From: Actinobaculum sp. oral taxon 183 str. F0552
GTDB lineage: Bacteria; Actinomycetota; Actinomycetes; Actinomycetales; Actinomycetaceae
Assembly: GCF_000466165.1 (NCBI RefSeq)
Contig: NZ_KE951420.1
Span: forward strand, 1-32,106
Length of the DNA stretch: 32,106 bases
Direction of reading: 5' to 3'
The translations under genes were made by a program, and so were the position numbers. Of the stretch, positions 7,282 through 14,624 are shown in pieces (the stretch's first letter is position 1; every line of letters begins with the position of its first letter). The notes under the pieces were generated by a model. The model saw nothing but the letters and a program-made list of their open reading frames with translations, did no database searches and was not told the origin of the DNA.

Positions 7282-8406
7282 TCACTTCCCGGCTTTGCCG
7301 GCCTTCACCACGTCGGAGCATGTGGTCAGCTCGTCTGTCTTCCCGGCTCCGATGCTCCTGACCGCAGTGAGGGCCTCGTCGAAGGTGCGCACGGCGTAGA
7401 TCCGCATGCCTTCGGGCTCGTATCCGACGGTCTCGGCGCAGTTCTCCGCGGGCGCCAGGAAGTGCCTGGCCCCCGTGGCCGCCGCTCCCTCCAGCTTGTG
7501 GGGTATTCCACCGATCGGCCCGACGTCTCCGGAGAGGGAGATCGTCCCCGTCCCGGCTATTCTGGCCTTTCCGCCGAGCGAGCCGGGCGTGGCCCGGTCG
7601 TAGATGGTCAGGGCGAACATCAGACCGGCCGACGGGCCGCCGATGCCCTCCACGCCGTACTTCGCGGCGATGGGGAGCTTGACATCCGACGTCTTGAGAT
7701 ACAGGCCCAGACGGGACCCCGGCTTGATCCATCCGGTCGAGTCGGGCTCGTGCTTGGACGTGGTCACGTCGGCGTCCATGGCCTTCCCGTCCCGTGTGAA
7801 GCCGATGTTCACGGTGGTGCCGGGGGGCGTCTTCTTGAGCACCGACCCGAGGTCGGCGTAGGCGGCGATCTGCGTCGTGACGCCGTTGGCGGTTATCCGG
7901 GTCACGAGGTCGCCCTCGCGGAGCCTGCCCGCCGCGGGCGAGCCCTTCGGGACCCCCGCCACGCCGATCCTCATGCGGACCGGGAGCCCCGCCGCGGTCT
8001 CCGCCGTCGAGGCGGCGGCCTGCTGGGAATCCCCCATGAGGGCGGTGTTCCGCTTGTCGACCTGGTCGGCCGTCTGACCGGCCGGATACAGGGAGCGGAC
8101 CGGGAGGACCTGGCTGTCGCGGGAGAAGATCGCGGCGAACGCTTGCGCGCCCACCACCCCGAAGTCCGAATTGCCATAGGAGCTGACGGTGGTCATGTAG
8201 TATTTCGTCTGCGTCCCGTAGGTCTTGCCTCCCGTCAGCGTCAGGAGGTCGACGCCGTCTTGGGCGCCGGTGATCTCGGGAGCGGGGCCGGCGGTCTCCA
8301 CGACGTAGGCTCCGGGCATCGCCAGCCCGACGAGCGTGAGAATGGCGAACAGCGAGCCGGACACCAGGCGTTTGCGCGTTGGATTCACCCGACTATGATG
8401 CACCAT
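7282..8406 (-). CDS. PDZ and Lon-like serine protease (YlbL type), membrane-anchored
   Basis: A protein of about 374 residues with an N-terminal membrane anchor (SGSLFAILTLVGLAMPGAYVV), a PDZ domain in the middle (GSPAAGRLREGDLVTRITANG through TVNIGFTRDG) and a C-terminal Lon-type protease domain. The Ser-Lys dyad is visible: Ser in GGPSAGLMFAL and Lys in GGIPHKLEGAAA. The protease part should face the outside of the membrane, where such proteins process or degrade envelope proteins. The start is uncertain: TTG 8454, ATG 8406 and GTG 8388 are in frame. I give ATG 8406, which has AAGGG upstream. GTG 8388 has CATCAT exactly six bases ahead and could be leaderless. It is divergent from the DUF2342 gene. 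Confidence 0.88.
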   Translation of the reverse strand: MVHHSRVNPTRKRLVSGSLFAILTLVGLAMPGAYVVETAGPAPEITGAQDGVDLLTLTGGKTYGTQTKYYMTTVSSYGNSDFGVVGAQAFAAIFSRDSQVLPVRSLYPAGQTADQVDKRNTALMGDSQQAAASTAETAAGLPVRMRIGVAGVPKGSPAAGRLREGDLVTRITANGVTTQIAAYADLGSVLKKTPPGTTVNIGFTRDGKAMDADVTTSKHEPDSTGWIKPGSRLGLYLKTSDVKLPIAAKYGVEGIGGPSAGLMFALTIYDRATPGSLGGKARIAGTGTISLSGDVGPIGGIPHKLEGAAATGARHFLAPAENCAETVGYEPEGMRIYAVRTFDEALTAVRSIGAGKTDELTTCSDVVKAGKAGK

Positions 8407-8493
8407 CCCGCTGCGCCCTTGGCGGACAGAGCCCAAAGTCACGGCGAGGCGCAATAGGCTTGAGGAACAACTTTCCGAGGAAAAGGACTAGGC

Positions 8494-9867
8494 ATGAGCG
8501 AAAATGAGTCGGACCCCGGCCGCTCGCAGCACGACCAGTGGGAGCAGATGCTGCGGGCCGTCATGGGCGACGAAGCGGCCGATCGCCTTCTCGAGCAGAT
8601 GCGCGCCGCGGGCGTCGAACCGTCGGCGTCCTCCATGCAGGCGCTGGGAGACATGGACTTCTCCCTCGTGATGAACCAGCTGCGCGAGCTTCTCGGCTCG
8701 TCGGGCGAAGGGCCCGTCAACTGGAAGATCGGCGAGCGGTTCGCCCGCGAGACGATCCAGCGGGAGCACTTCGACACGGTGACCGCCGAGCAGGGGGACC
8801 GCGTCCGCGAGGCCCTGTCCGTCGCCTCGCTCTGGCTCGACCCCGCGGTGCAGATCGACCCGTGCACGGGCCCCAACCAGGCCTGGAGCCGCCTGGACTG
8901 GCTCGCCCATTCGCTGCCGACGTTCAGGCGCCTGACCGAGCCCGTGGCGGAGAACGTCGCCCGAGCGTTCCTCGACGCCTTCCTCGAACAGCTCGAGCAC
9001 GTCCCCGAGGAGATCCGGTCGATGCTCGGCGGGATGGACCCCGAGCCGATGCTGCGCAACCTCATCTCCTCCCTCATGGGCATCCAGTACGGGCACGGCC
9101 TGGCCGAGCTCGCGCTGGTCTCCTTCGGAACGTCCGACACCGGCCTGCCGTTGGTCGAGGGGCAGACGGCCGCCCTGGTCCCCGCGAACGTCGCCGACTT
9201 CTCCGACGGCCTGGACACGCCCGACGAGGAAGTCAGGCTCTTCGTCGCCGTTCGCGAGCAGGCGGCCGCCAGGCTCTACTCCCGCATCCCCTGGCTGCGC
9301 GCGCGGGTCCTCGACTCCGTCTCCGCCTACGCCCGGGAAATCGAGATCAACACCGACTCGATCGAGGAGCAGGTGCGCGAGTCCGGCTTCGATCCGGAGA
9401 AGATGCAGGAATTCGACCTCTCCAAGGTCTTCGCCAGCGAGCCGACCGAGAGCCAGACGGCCGCGCTCGCCCAGCTGGAGCACCTGCTCTCCCTCGTCGA
9501 GGGGTGGGTCAGCGCCGTCTCGCTCCACGTCGTCAGCGCGCAGCTGCCCGACGCCGTCGCCCTCGGCGAGATGTTCACGCGCCGGTCGGCGTCGAGCTCC
9601 CCCGCCCAGCGAACGTTCGGACCCCTGGTCGGCCTGGAGATCCGGCCCCGCAAGCTGCGCGAGGCGCAGCGATTCTGGCAGCTGGCGACCGACAGGGTCG
9701 GCGTCGCCGAACGCGACAGGCTGTGGAGCCACCCCGACCTCCTGCCCACCAGCGAGGACCTGGAGAAGCCCGAGGGGTTCTTCGAGAAGAGCGCGCCCTC
9801 GGCCGTCGAAGAGGAGCTCGACGCCTTCCTCGCCCAGCTTCTCGACGAAGGGGACGCCCACGACTGA
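8494..9867 (+). CDS. DUF2342 (zincin-like) protein, putative zinc-dependent metalloprotease
   Basis: A 457-residue cytoplasmic protein of the family usually annotated as zinc-dependent metalloprotease or putative hydrolase. Family-typical blocks are GPVNWKIGERFARE near the N-terminus, EVRLFVAVREQAAARLYSRIP in the middle, and FGPLVGLEIRPRKLREAQRFW followed by LWSHPDLLPTSEDLEKPEGF at the end. In relatives I recall REAAH or HEAAH in the middle block, providing a zinc histidine. Here the sequence is REQAAARLY, and no HExxH occurs anywhere in the protein, so the metal site may be lost. The start ATG 8494 is supported by AAAAGGA at 8481-8487. It is divergent from the PDZ/Lon-like gene, a conserved arrangement. 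Confidence 0.85.
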   Translation: MSENESDPGRSQHDQWEQMLRAVMGDEAADRLLEQMRAAGVEPSASSMQALGDMDFSLVMNQLRELLGSSGEGPVNWKIGERFARETIQREHFDTVTAEQGDRVREALSVASLWLDPAVQIDPCTGPNQAWSRLDWLAHSLPTFRRLTEPVAENVARAFLDAFLEQLEHVPEEIRSMLGGMDPEPMLRNLISSLMGIQYGHGLAELALVSFGTSDTGLPLVEGQTAALVPANVADFSDGLDTPDEEVRLFVAVREQAAARLYSRIPWLRARVLDSVSAYAREIEINTDSIEEQVRESGFDPEKMQEFDLSKVFASEPTESQTAALAQLEHLLSLVEGWVSAVSLHVVSAQLPDAVALGEMFTRRSASSSPAQRTFGPLVGLEIRPRKLREAQRFWQLATDRVGVAERDRLWSHPDLLPTSEDLEKPEGFFEKSAPSAVEEELDAFLAQLLDEGDAHD

Positions 9868-10086
9868 CCGCGGCCGGCCGCCGGCCTCGCCGCGCTAAAG
9901 CCGACAGGGTCGAAGGGGACGGCTCCAAGCGGACGGCGGCAGGCTCGCCCGCCCGCGCCTAGGCGAACGCACCCGGAGCCGCGGAATGCCCGCGCCTGAG
10001 ACCCATGCGCTGGACGCCGAACTCGCCTGGACCCGGCGCCCAAACGTCCATCTATACACCGAGAGGGCCGGCCGGTCCAGGCGGAA

Positions 10087-10100
10087 TCCACATGTGTGGA
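10087..10100. promoter_or_regulatory. Short perfect inverted repeat upstream of the ThiF-like gene
   Basis: TCCACA and TGTGGA flank a two-base spacer. It lies about 43-56 bases ahead of the predicted transcription start, a position suited to an activator. The protein that would bind it is unknown. Confidence 0.3.
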
Positions 10101-10130
10101 CAGGCGATTCCACCCGCGTCGACGCCCTCC

Positions 10131-10136
10131 TAGCCT
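10131..10136 (+). promoter_or_regulatory. -10 box giving a leaderless ThiF-like mRNA
   Basis: TAGCCT is followed by exactly six bases and then ATG 10143. There is no ribosome site in the intervening bases. Confidence 0.45.
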
Positions 10137-10142
10137 TGGCCC

Positions 10143-11084
10143 ATGGAGGGGACGTTTCAGATCAAGGAGGGGCTGGGAGTCTTCTGGCGATCGGCGGAGA
10201 CCCTGCAGATAGGGCTCGACCCCCGCGTCGGCGTCGTGATCGAGGATCTCACACCGGCCGAGCAAGACCTCGTCGCCAGACTGTCAGGCCCCATGACCGC
10301 GCCCGAACTCGACGCCTTCGCACGCCGGCACCGCCTGCGTCCAACGCGCGTGGAGCGCATCCTCTCCATGCTCGAACGCGCGGACGTCCTGCGGGACGGC
10401 CGACTCGCCCCCTCCTCGCCCCTGTCTTCTTCGTGCGTGCGGATCGAGAGCCTCGATCCGTTGGGCGTGGCGATCGGCCTGACGCTGGCGAGGTCCGGAG
10501 TCGGCTCGGTCGTCTTCGACGATCCCTCCCCCGTCGCCGCGTCCGACCATCCGGCGCTGTCGCGCCGCGGAGCCGGGCAACGGCGGGACCGGGCCTTCCT
10601 GACGGTCCTGCGCTCGGCCGCCCCCGGCATTCGCACGCACGGCGAGCCCGACGCCGCGGTGGTGACCGGCTCGCGGCTGATCGACCCCAGGAGGACGTAC
10701 GGGCTGTGCGACGAGCGGACGCCGCATCTGCTCGCGTGGGTGGAGGAGGTCGACGCCTGCGTCGGCCCCTTCGTCGAGCCCGGCGCGGGCGCCTGCGCGG
10801 CGTGCGCGTACCACGCCCGCTGCGAGGCGGACGGCGCGTGGGCGAATCTCGCCTCCCAGGCCGCGCTGGCGCGCCCGATCGGCCCGACCCCCGCCGTCCG
10901 CGACCTGGCGAGCGCGCTGGGGGCGCGCGCCGTCATGGGCTTCCTCGAAGGGGCGGGCAACACTCTGCACGACGTCCAGTGGCGGGTGCCGCAGGGGGCG
11001 CAGGCGCCGTACCTGGTCTCGGTGCCCGCCCACCCTTCGTGCGGATGCATCGGCGACGGGTTCGACGCCCCCGACGGGGCGTGA
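10143..11084 (+). CDS. ThiF/E1-like protein (TOMM leader-binding type), degenerate nucleotide site
   Basis: A 313-residue protein resembling the E1-like ThiF-family proteins encoded beside uvrD2 in actinobacteria, often annotated as TOMM precursor leader peptide-binding. The N-terminal 100 residues resemble a winged-helix fold. A Rossmann-like segment follows (VRIESLDPLGVAIGLTLARSGVG). Then comes the typical VGPFVEPGAGACAACAYHARCEADGAWANLASQ, and the C-terminus has HPSCGC. The cysteines in CAAC, HARC and CGC probably bind zinc. The usual glycine-rich GxGxxG of the adenylation site is replaced by ESLDPLG, so ATP-dependent adenylation is doubtful. No cyclodehydratase, dehydrogenase or precursor peptide gene is nearby, arguing against an active TOMM cluster. 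It converges with uvrD2 at 29 bases. Confidence 0.72.
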   Translation: MEGTFQIKEGLGVFWRSAETLQIGLDPRVGVVIEDLTPAEQDLVARLSGPMTAPELDAFARRHRLRPTRVERILSMLERADVLRDGRLAPSSPLSSSCVRIESLDPLGVAIGLTLARSGVGSVVFDDPSPVAASDHPALSRRGAGQRRDRAFLTVLRSAAPGIRTHGEPDAAVVTGSRLIDPRRTYGLCDERTPHLLAWVEEVDACVGPFVEPGAGACAACAYHARCEADGAWANLASQAALARPIGPTPAVRDLASALGARAVMGFLEGAGNTLHDVQWRVPQGAQAPYLVSVPAHPSCGCIGDGFDAPDGA

Positions 11085-11113
11085 GAGCCAGGCGGCCGCT
11101 CCGCGGATCGACG

Positions 11114-13117
11114 TCACCCCGCGAATTCGCGGACGACCGCCAGGACGGCCTCCCCCCACTCGGCGAGCTTCGTGGCGCCCACGCCTCTGACCCTTCCCAG
11201 TTGGGACAGGCTGGAGGGCTTGGCGACGGCGATGGACCGCAGGGTCGTGTCGTGGAAGACGACGTAGGGCGGGCGCTCGATGCGCCGGGCCGTCTGCAAG
11301 CGCCATTCGACGAGGGCCTCGAAGAGAGGGAGGTCCTCGGGGTGCTCTCTGGCGAATTCCTCGGCCTGCGCGGCTTTACGCTGCCGATAGCCCGTCGCCC
11401 GGGAGACGGCTGGCTTGTCGGGCTTGGGCCAGACGCCTTCCAGGAACCGGGACGCCTTGCGGGTGGAACGCTGGCCGTTGCCCTTCGCGTAGGAGACGTG
11501 CAGATGCTGCTTGGCGCGCGTCATGCCGACGTACATGAGCCGCCGCTCCTCGGCGACGGCCTCCGGGCCCTCGGCCAGCGAGATCGGCACGAGGCCCTCG
11601 CTCATGCCGGCGAGGAAGACGGCCTGCCATTCCAGGCCCTTCGCCGCGTGGAGGGAGGCGAGGGTGACGCTGTCGACGTCGGGGGCGTCCTGGATCTGGG
11701 CGCGCTCCTCCAGTTCGGCGACGAACTCCGCCATGGAGGCGCCGCGGGCCGCCTCCATGTCCTCGGCGAGTCTGAGCAGGGCCGCCAGCGCCGACCAGCG
11801 CTCCCTGGCGGCTCCGGCCTGTTCGGGCGCCTGTTCGCGCCAGCCGACCTGCCTGAGCACCGACTTCACGTCCGAGGCCAGAGGGCCGTCGGCGCCGGCC
11901 CGGGCGGCCGAGCGCATGCCCACCATCGCCTCGCGGACTTCGCGGCGCGAGAAGAATCGCTCGGATCCGCGCAGGGAGAACGCTATCCCGGCTGCGGACA
12001 GGGCCGCCTCGAACTCCGCGGACTGGGAGTTGGTCCGATAGAGGATCGCCATGTCGCCCAGCGGTACGCCCCGTTCGCGCAGGTCGAGGATCTCGCGCGC
12101 GATCGCCTCGGCCTCCTCGGCGTCGCTCGCGTACTCGTGGAAGGCCACGGGAACCGAGGAGGGCAGCTGGGAGACGAGCCTGACGGCCCCCCTGGACCGA
12201 TCCGTCGCGATGACGTCGTTGGCGCAGGCGACGATCTGCGGACTGGACCGGTAGTCGCGGACGAGCTCGACGGTGTGCGCCCCGGAGAACTCCGAGGCGA
12301 AGTCCGCGAGGTAGGCGGAGGAGGCCCCCGCGAAGGAGTAGATGGTCTGGGAGACGTCCCCCACGACGCACAGGTCCCTGCGGTCCCCCAGCCACAGCTG
12401 GAGGAGGCGGTGCTGGACGGGCGAGACGTCCTGGTATTCGTCGACGACGAAGTGCCGGTACTGGCGGCGCACCGTCCGCGCTACGTCGGGGCGGTCGATG
12501 AGGACGCCGATGAGCAGGAGCAGGACGTCCTCGAAGTCGATGACGCCGCGGTCCGCCTTGACCCCCTCGTAGGCGCGTATGAGCCTGGCGATCTCCTCGG
12601 GGGGATAGCCGCCGACGCCGGTGTGCCCGGCGGCCTGCGCGCGGGCGGGGTAGTCCTCCGCCACGATGAGGCTCACGCGCGACCATTCGATCTCGGAGGC
12701 GAAGTCGCGTATGGACACGGCGTCGTTGCGCAGGCCCAGCTGCCCGGCCGCCTGGGCGACCATGGAGAGCTTGTGCTCGGCGATGGGGGGGATCTTGCCG
12801 CCGACGGCCGTCGGCCAGAAGTAGGACAGCTGCCTGAGCGCGGCCGCGTGGAAGGTGTGGGCGGCCACGCCGCGGGCCTGCAGATCGCGGAGCCTGCCGC
12901 GCAGTTCCCCGGCCGCGCGGGAAGTGAAGGTCAGGGCCATGACGCTGTGCGGATCGTAGGCGCCGGTGCGCACTCCGTAGGCGATCCGATAGGTGATGGC
13001 GCGGGTCTTCCCGGTGCCCGCGCCGGCCCGCACGCACAGCGGGCCGCGCAGCCGCGTGGCGACCTCGCGCTGTTCCGGGTCGAGGCGGTCGAGCAGTTCC
13101 TCCGGCGATTCGTTCAT
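11114..13117 (-). CDS. uvrD2: UvrD2-type ATP-dependent DNA helicase with HRDC-like C-terminus
   Basis: A 667-residue superfamily 1A 3'-5' helicase for DNA repair. Helicase motifs appear in order: Walker A AGAGTGKT (residues 31-38), VDEYQDVSP, GDVSQTIYSFAGA, LVRDYRSSPQI, LHAAKGLEWQAVFL and YVGMTRAKQHL. The last 100 residues (LFEALVEWRLQTARRIERPPYVVFHDTTL to LGRVRGVGATKLAEWG) form an HRDC domain, placing it with mycobacterial UvrD2. In UvrD2 a cysteine-rich linker normally precedes the HRDC domain. Here that linker (KAAQAEEFAREHPEDLP) has no cysteine. ATG 13117 has AAGGGAGA just upstream. It is divergent from the mycoredoxin gene at 98 bases. Assignment to UvrD2 rests on the HRDC domain and gene context. 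Confidence 0.9.
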   Translation of the reverse strand: MNESPEELLDRLDPEQREVATRLRGPLCVRAGAGTGKTRAITYRIAYGVRTGAYDPHSVMALTFTSRAAGELRGRLRDLQARGVAAHTFHAAALRQLSYFWPTAVGGKIPPIAEHKLSMVAQAAGQLGLRNDAVSIRDFASEIEWSRVSLIVAEDYPARAQAAGHTGVGGYPPEEIARLIRAYEGVKADRGVIDFEDVLLLLIGVLIDRPDVARTVRRQYRHFVVDEYQDVSPVQHRLLQLWLGDRRDLCVVGDVSQTIYSFAGASSAYLADFASEFSGAHTVELVRDYRSSPQIVACANDVIATDRSRGAVRLVSQLPSSVPVAFHEYASDAEEAEAIAREILDLRERGVPLGDMAILYRTNSQSAEFEAALSAAGIAFSLRGSERFFSRREVREAMVGMRSAARAGADGPLASDVKSVLRQVGWREQAPEQAGAARERWSALAALLRLAEDMEAARGASMAEFVAELEERAQIQDAPDVDSVTLASLHAAKGLEWQAVFLAGMSEGLVPISLAEGPEAVAEERRLMYVGMTRAKQHLHVSYAKGNGQRSTRKASRFLEGVWPKPDKPAVSRATGYRQRKAAQAEEFAREHPEDLPLFEALVEWRLQTARRIERPPYVVFHDTTLRSIAVAKPSSLSQLGRVRGVGATKLAEWGEAVLAVVREFAG

Positions 13118-13203
13118 CGGCGTCTCCCTTCACGTCCAAGTCTCGCACGGGCCTCCGCCACGCCCGCCGCGAACGCCGCCCGCCCGGCGCGCCCGCCGGC
13201 ACC

Positions 13204-13209
13204 TAGACT
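13204..13209 (+). promoter_or_regulatory. -10 box giving a leaderless mycoredoxin mRNA
   Basis: TAGACT is followed by exactly six bases and then ATG 13216, with no ribosome site. Confidence 0.5.
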
Positions 13210-13215
13210 GGCCGC

Positions 13216-13461
13216 ATGTCCGATATCACGATGTACACGACCACCTGGTGCCCCCACTGCAAGAACCTCAAACGCCAGCTCGACCGGGCCGGGATCGACT
13301 ACGACGAGGTCGACGTGGAGGAGGACGCCGCAGCCGCCGAACGCGTGAAGGGCTTCAACGGAGGCAACCGCACCGTGCCCACCCTCGAGTTCGCCGACGG
13401 GGCCGCGCTGACCAATCCGAGCCTCGCGCAGGTGAAGGCCAAGCTCGCCGACGCCTCCTGA
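13216..13461 (+). CDS. Mycoredoxin (glutaredoxin-fold thiol reductase)
   Basis: An 81-residue thioredoxin-fold protein that should reduce mycothiol mixed disulfides using the CxxC site WCPHC near residue 13. The other fold markers are present: TVPTLEF with the cis-proline, and an N-terminal ITMYTTTWC strand. The length matches mycoredoxin-1 (about 80-85 residues). Mycothiol biosynthesis genes are not in the window, so the mycothiol link comes from the family and organism type. ATG 13216 follows the -10 box by six bases, suggesting a leaderless transcript. The gene converges with nudC, and the 87 bases between them are GC-rich with imperfect inverted repeats. Confidence 0.9.
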   Translation: MSDITMYTTTWCPHCKNLKRQLDRAGIDYDEVDVEEDAAAAERVKGFNGGNRTVPTLEFADGAALTNPSLAQVKAKLADAS

Positions 13462-13548
13462 CGCCCCGGACAGCTCCCGGCGCGTGCCGGTTCGGCGTCG
13501 GAGCCAGCGTGCCGGCGCGGTGCCGGGGACCGGCCGGCGCCCCGGCGC

Positions 13549-14442
13549 TCACGCCAGCGGCTCGGACAGCCAGCGCTCGATGAGCATGGCGGCGATGGAC
13601 GTCGGGCCGGGCAGCGCGATCTCCCCTGAGGCGACGGCCCGCCTGAGCTCGCCGCGGGAGAGGAAGCGGGCGTCCTGGATCTCCTTCTCGTCGATCCGGA
13701 CGTCCTCCTGCCCGCACGGCGTCCTCGCCTCGTAGGCGAGCATGAGGGAGCGGGGGAACGGCCACGGCTGCGAAGCCACGTAGCGGACCTCCTCGACGCG
13801 GATGCCTGCCTCCTCGTAGGCCTCCCTGGCCACGGCGGACTCGGGGGTCTCCCCGGCCTCGACGAAACCGGCCAGAACCGAGTAGCGCCGTTCGGGCCAG
13901 AGGCTGTTCCTGGCCAGCAGGAGGCGGTCCTGCGGGTCGCGGATCGCCATGATGACGGCCGGATCGATCCGGGGGAAGGCCCTGTGCCCTCCGTCGCAGA
14001 GCTTCTCCCATCCGTTCGCCGCCGGACGCAGGGGACGTCCGCACTCCTGGCAGAAGCGGGCCGAGCGCCGCCACTGGAGGATGGCCACCGATTCGACCGC
14101 GAGCGCAGTGGCGTCGTCGTCCCACTCGTGGGCGTGCATCCGCACGGAGCGGAACTCCACACTCCCCTCCTCGGCCCCGGCGGGGACGTCGCACGCGAAG
14201 TACGGGATCCCGTCCACCCGCCCGAGGTAGATCGCGTCCTCGGCGTTGCGCCGATGGAGGCGCGCGACCTCGCCGGCGGTCAGGACGAGCACCTCGTCCG
14301 ATTCGACGGCGACGTCGCCTTGGCGGACGAGCAGGAATCGGGCGGCCCCGCCGCTCCGCGCCTCCTCGACGGCCTGCGGGCGCGTGCGGGCGGCTCCGTC
14401 GCGGTCGACCCGCCCCCGGGCCAGGTTCGGCATGGCGTCCAT
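13549..14442 (-). CDS. nudC: NAD+ diphosphatase (NudC-type NUDIX hydrolase)
   Basis: A 297-residue hydrolase that splits NAD(H), and probably NAD-capped RNA, into NMN and AMP. The NUDIX box is intact (GFVEAGETPESAVAREAYEEAG). It is followed by SQPWPFPRSLMLAY, the motif that separates NAD diphosphatases from other NUDIX enzymes. A zinc ribbon lies in the middle: CQEC, then LCDGGH. Three cysteines are clear, but the fourth ligand position has Gly with His next to it, so the site may be C3H or weakened. ATG 14442 has AAAGGA eight bases upstream; a second in-frame ATG lies at 14433. The enzyme acts on the same cofactor as the TIR protein encoded at 20121, but the genes are not linked in an operon. 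Confidence 0.92.
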   Translation of the reverse strand: MDAMPNLARGRVDRDGAARTRPQAVEEARSGGAARFLLVRQGDVAVESDEVLVLTAGEVARLHRRNAEDAIYLGRVDGIPYFACDVPAGAEEGSVEFRSVRMHAHEWDDDATALAVESVAILQWRRSARFCQECGRPLRPAANGWEKLCDGGHRAFPRIDPAVIMAIRDPQDRLLLARNSLWPERRYSVLAGFVEAGETPESAVAREAYEEAGIRVEEVRYVASQPWPFPRSLMLAYEARTPCGQEDVRIDEKEIQDARFLSRGELRRAVASGEIALPGPTSIAAMLIERWLSEPLA

Positions 14443-14612
14443 CTCGGCATCCTTTCGCGGCCTTCCGATGCAGTCCGGGCTCCGACCGCCGGAACGGGCG
14501 GGGCCGGAGCCGCCGCGCGGAGGCCGTGCGACAGGCGTCCGCCGGAGCTGTCCTGAGACGAAGGTCCCTCAAACTCTTCCGGGTAACGTCTATATCGCGG
14601 TGCGGAATCTGC

Positions 14613-14618
14613 GATAAT
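14613..14618 (+). promoter_or_regulatory. -10 box giving a leaderless glgX mRNA
   Basis: GATAAT matches five of six consensus bases and lies exactly six bases before the GTG start at 14625. No good -35 box is visible. Confidence 0.6.
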
Positions 14619-14624
14619 GGTCTG

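Noticed and set aside
14526-14624. Upstream extension of glgX by 33 codons
   Set aside because: The extension lies over the -10 box GATAAT and shows no homology. GTG 14625 fits the promoter.
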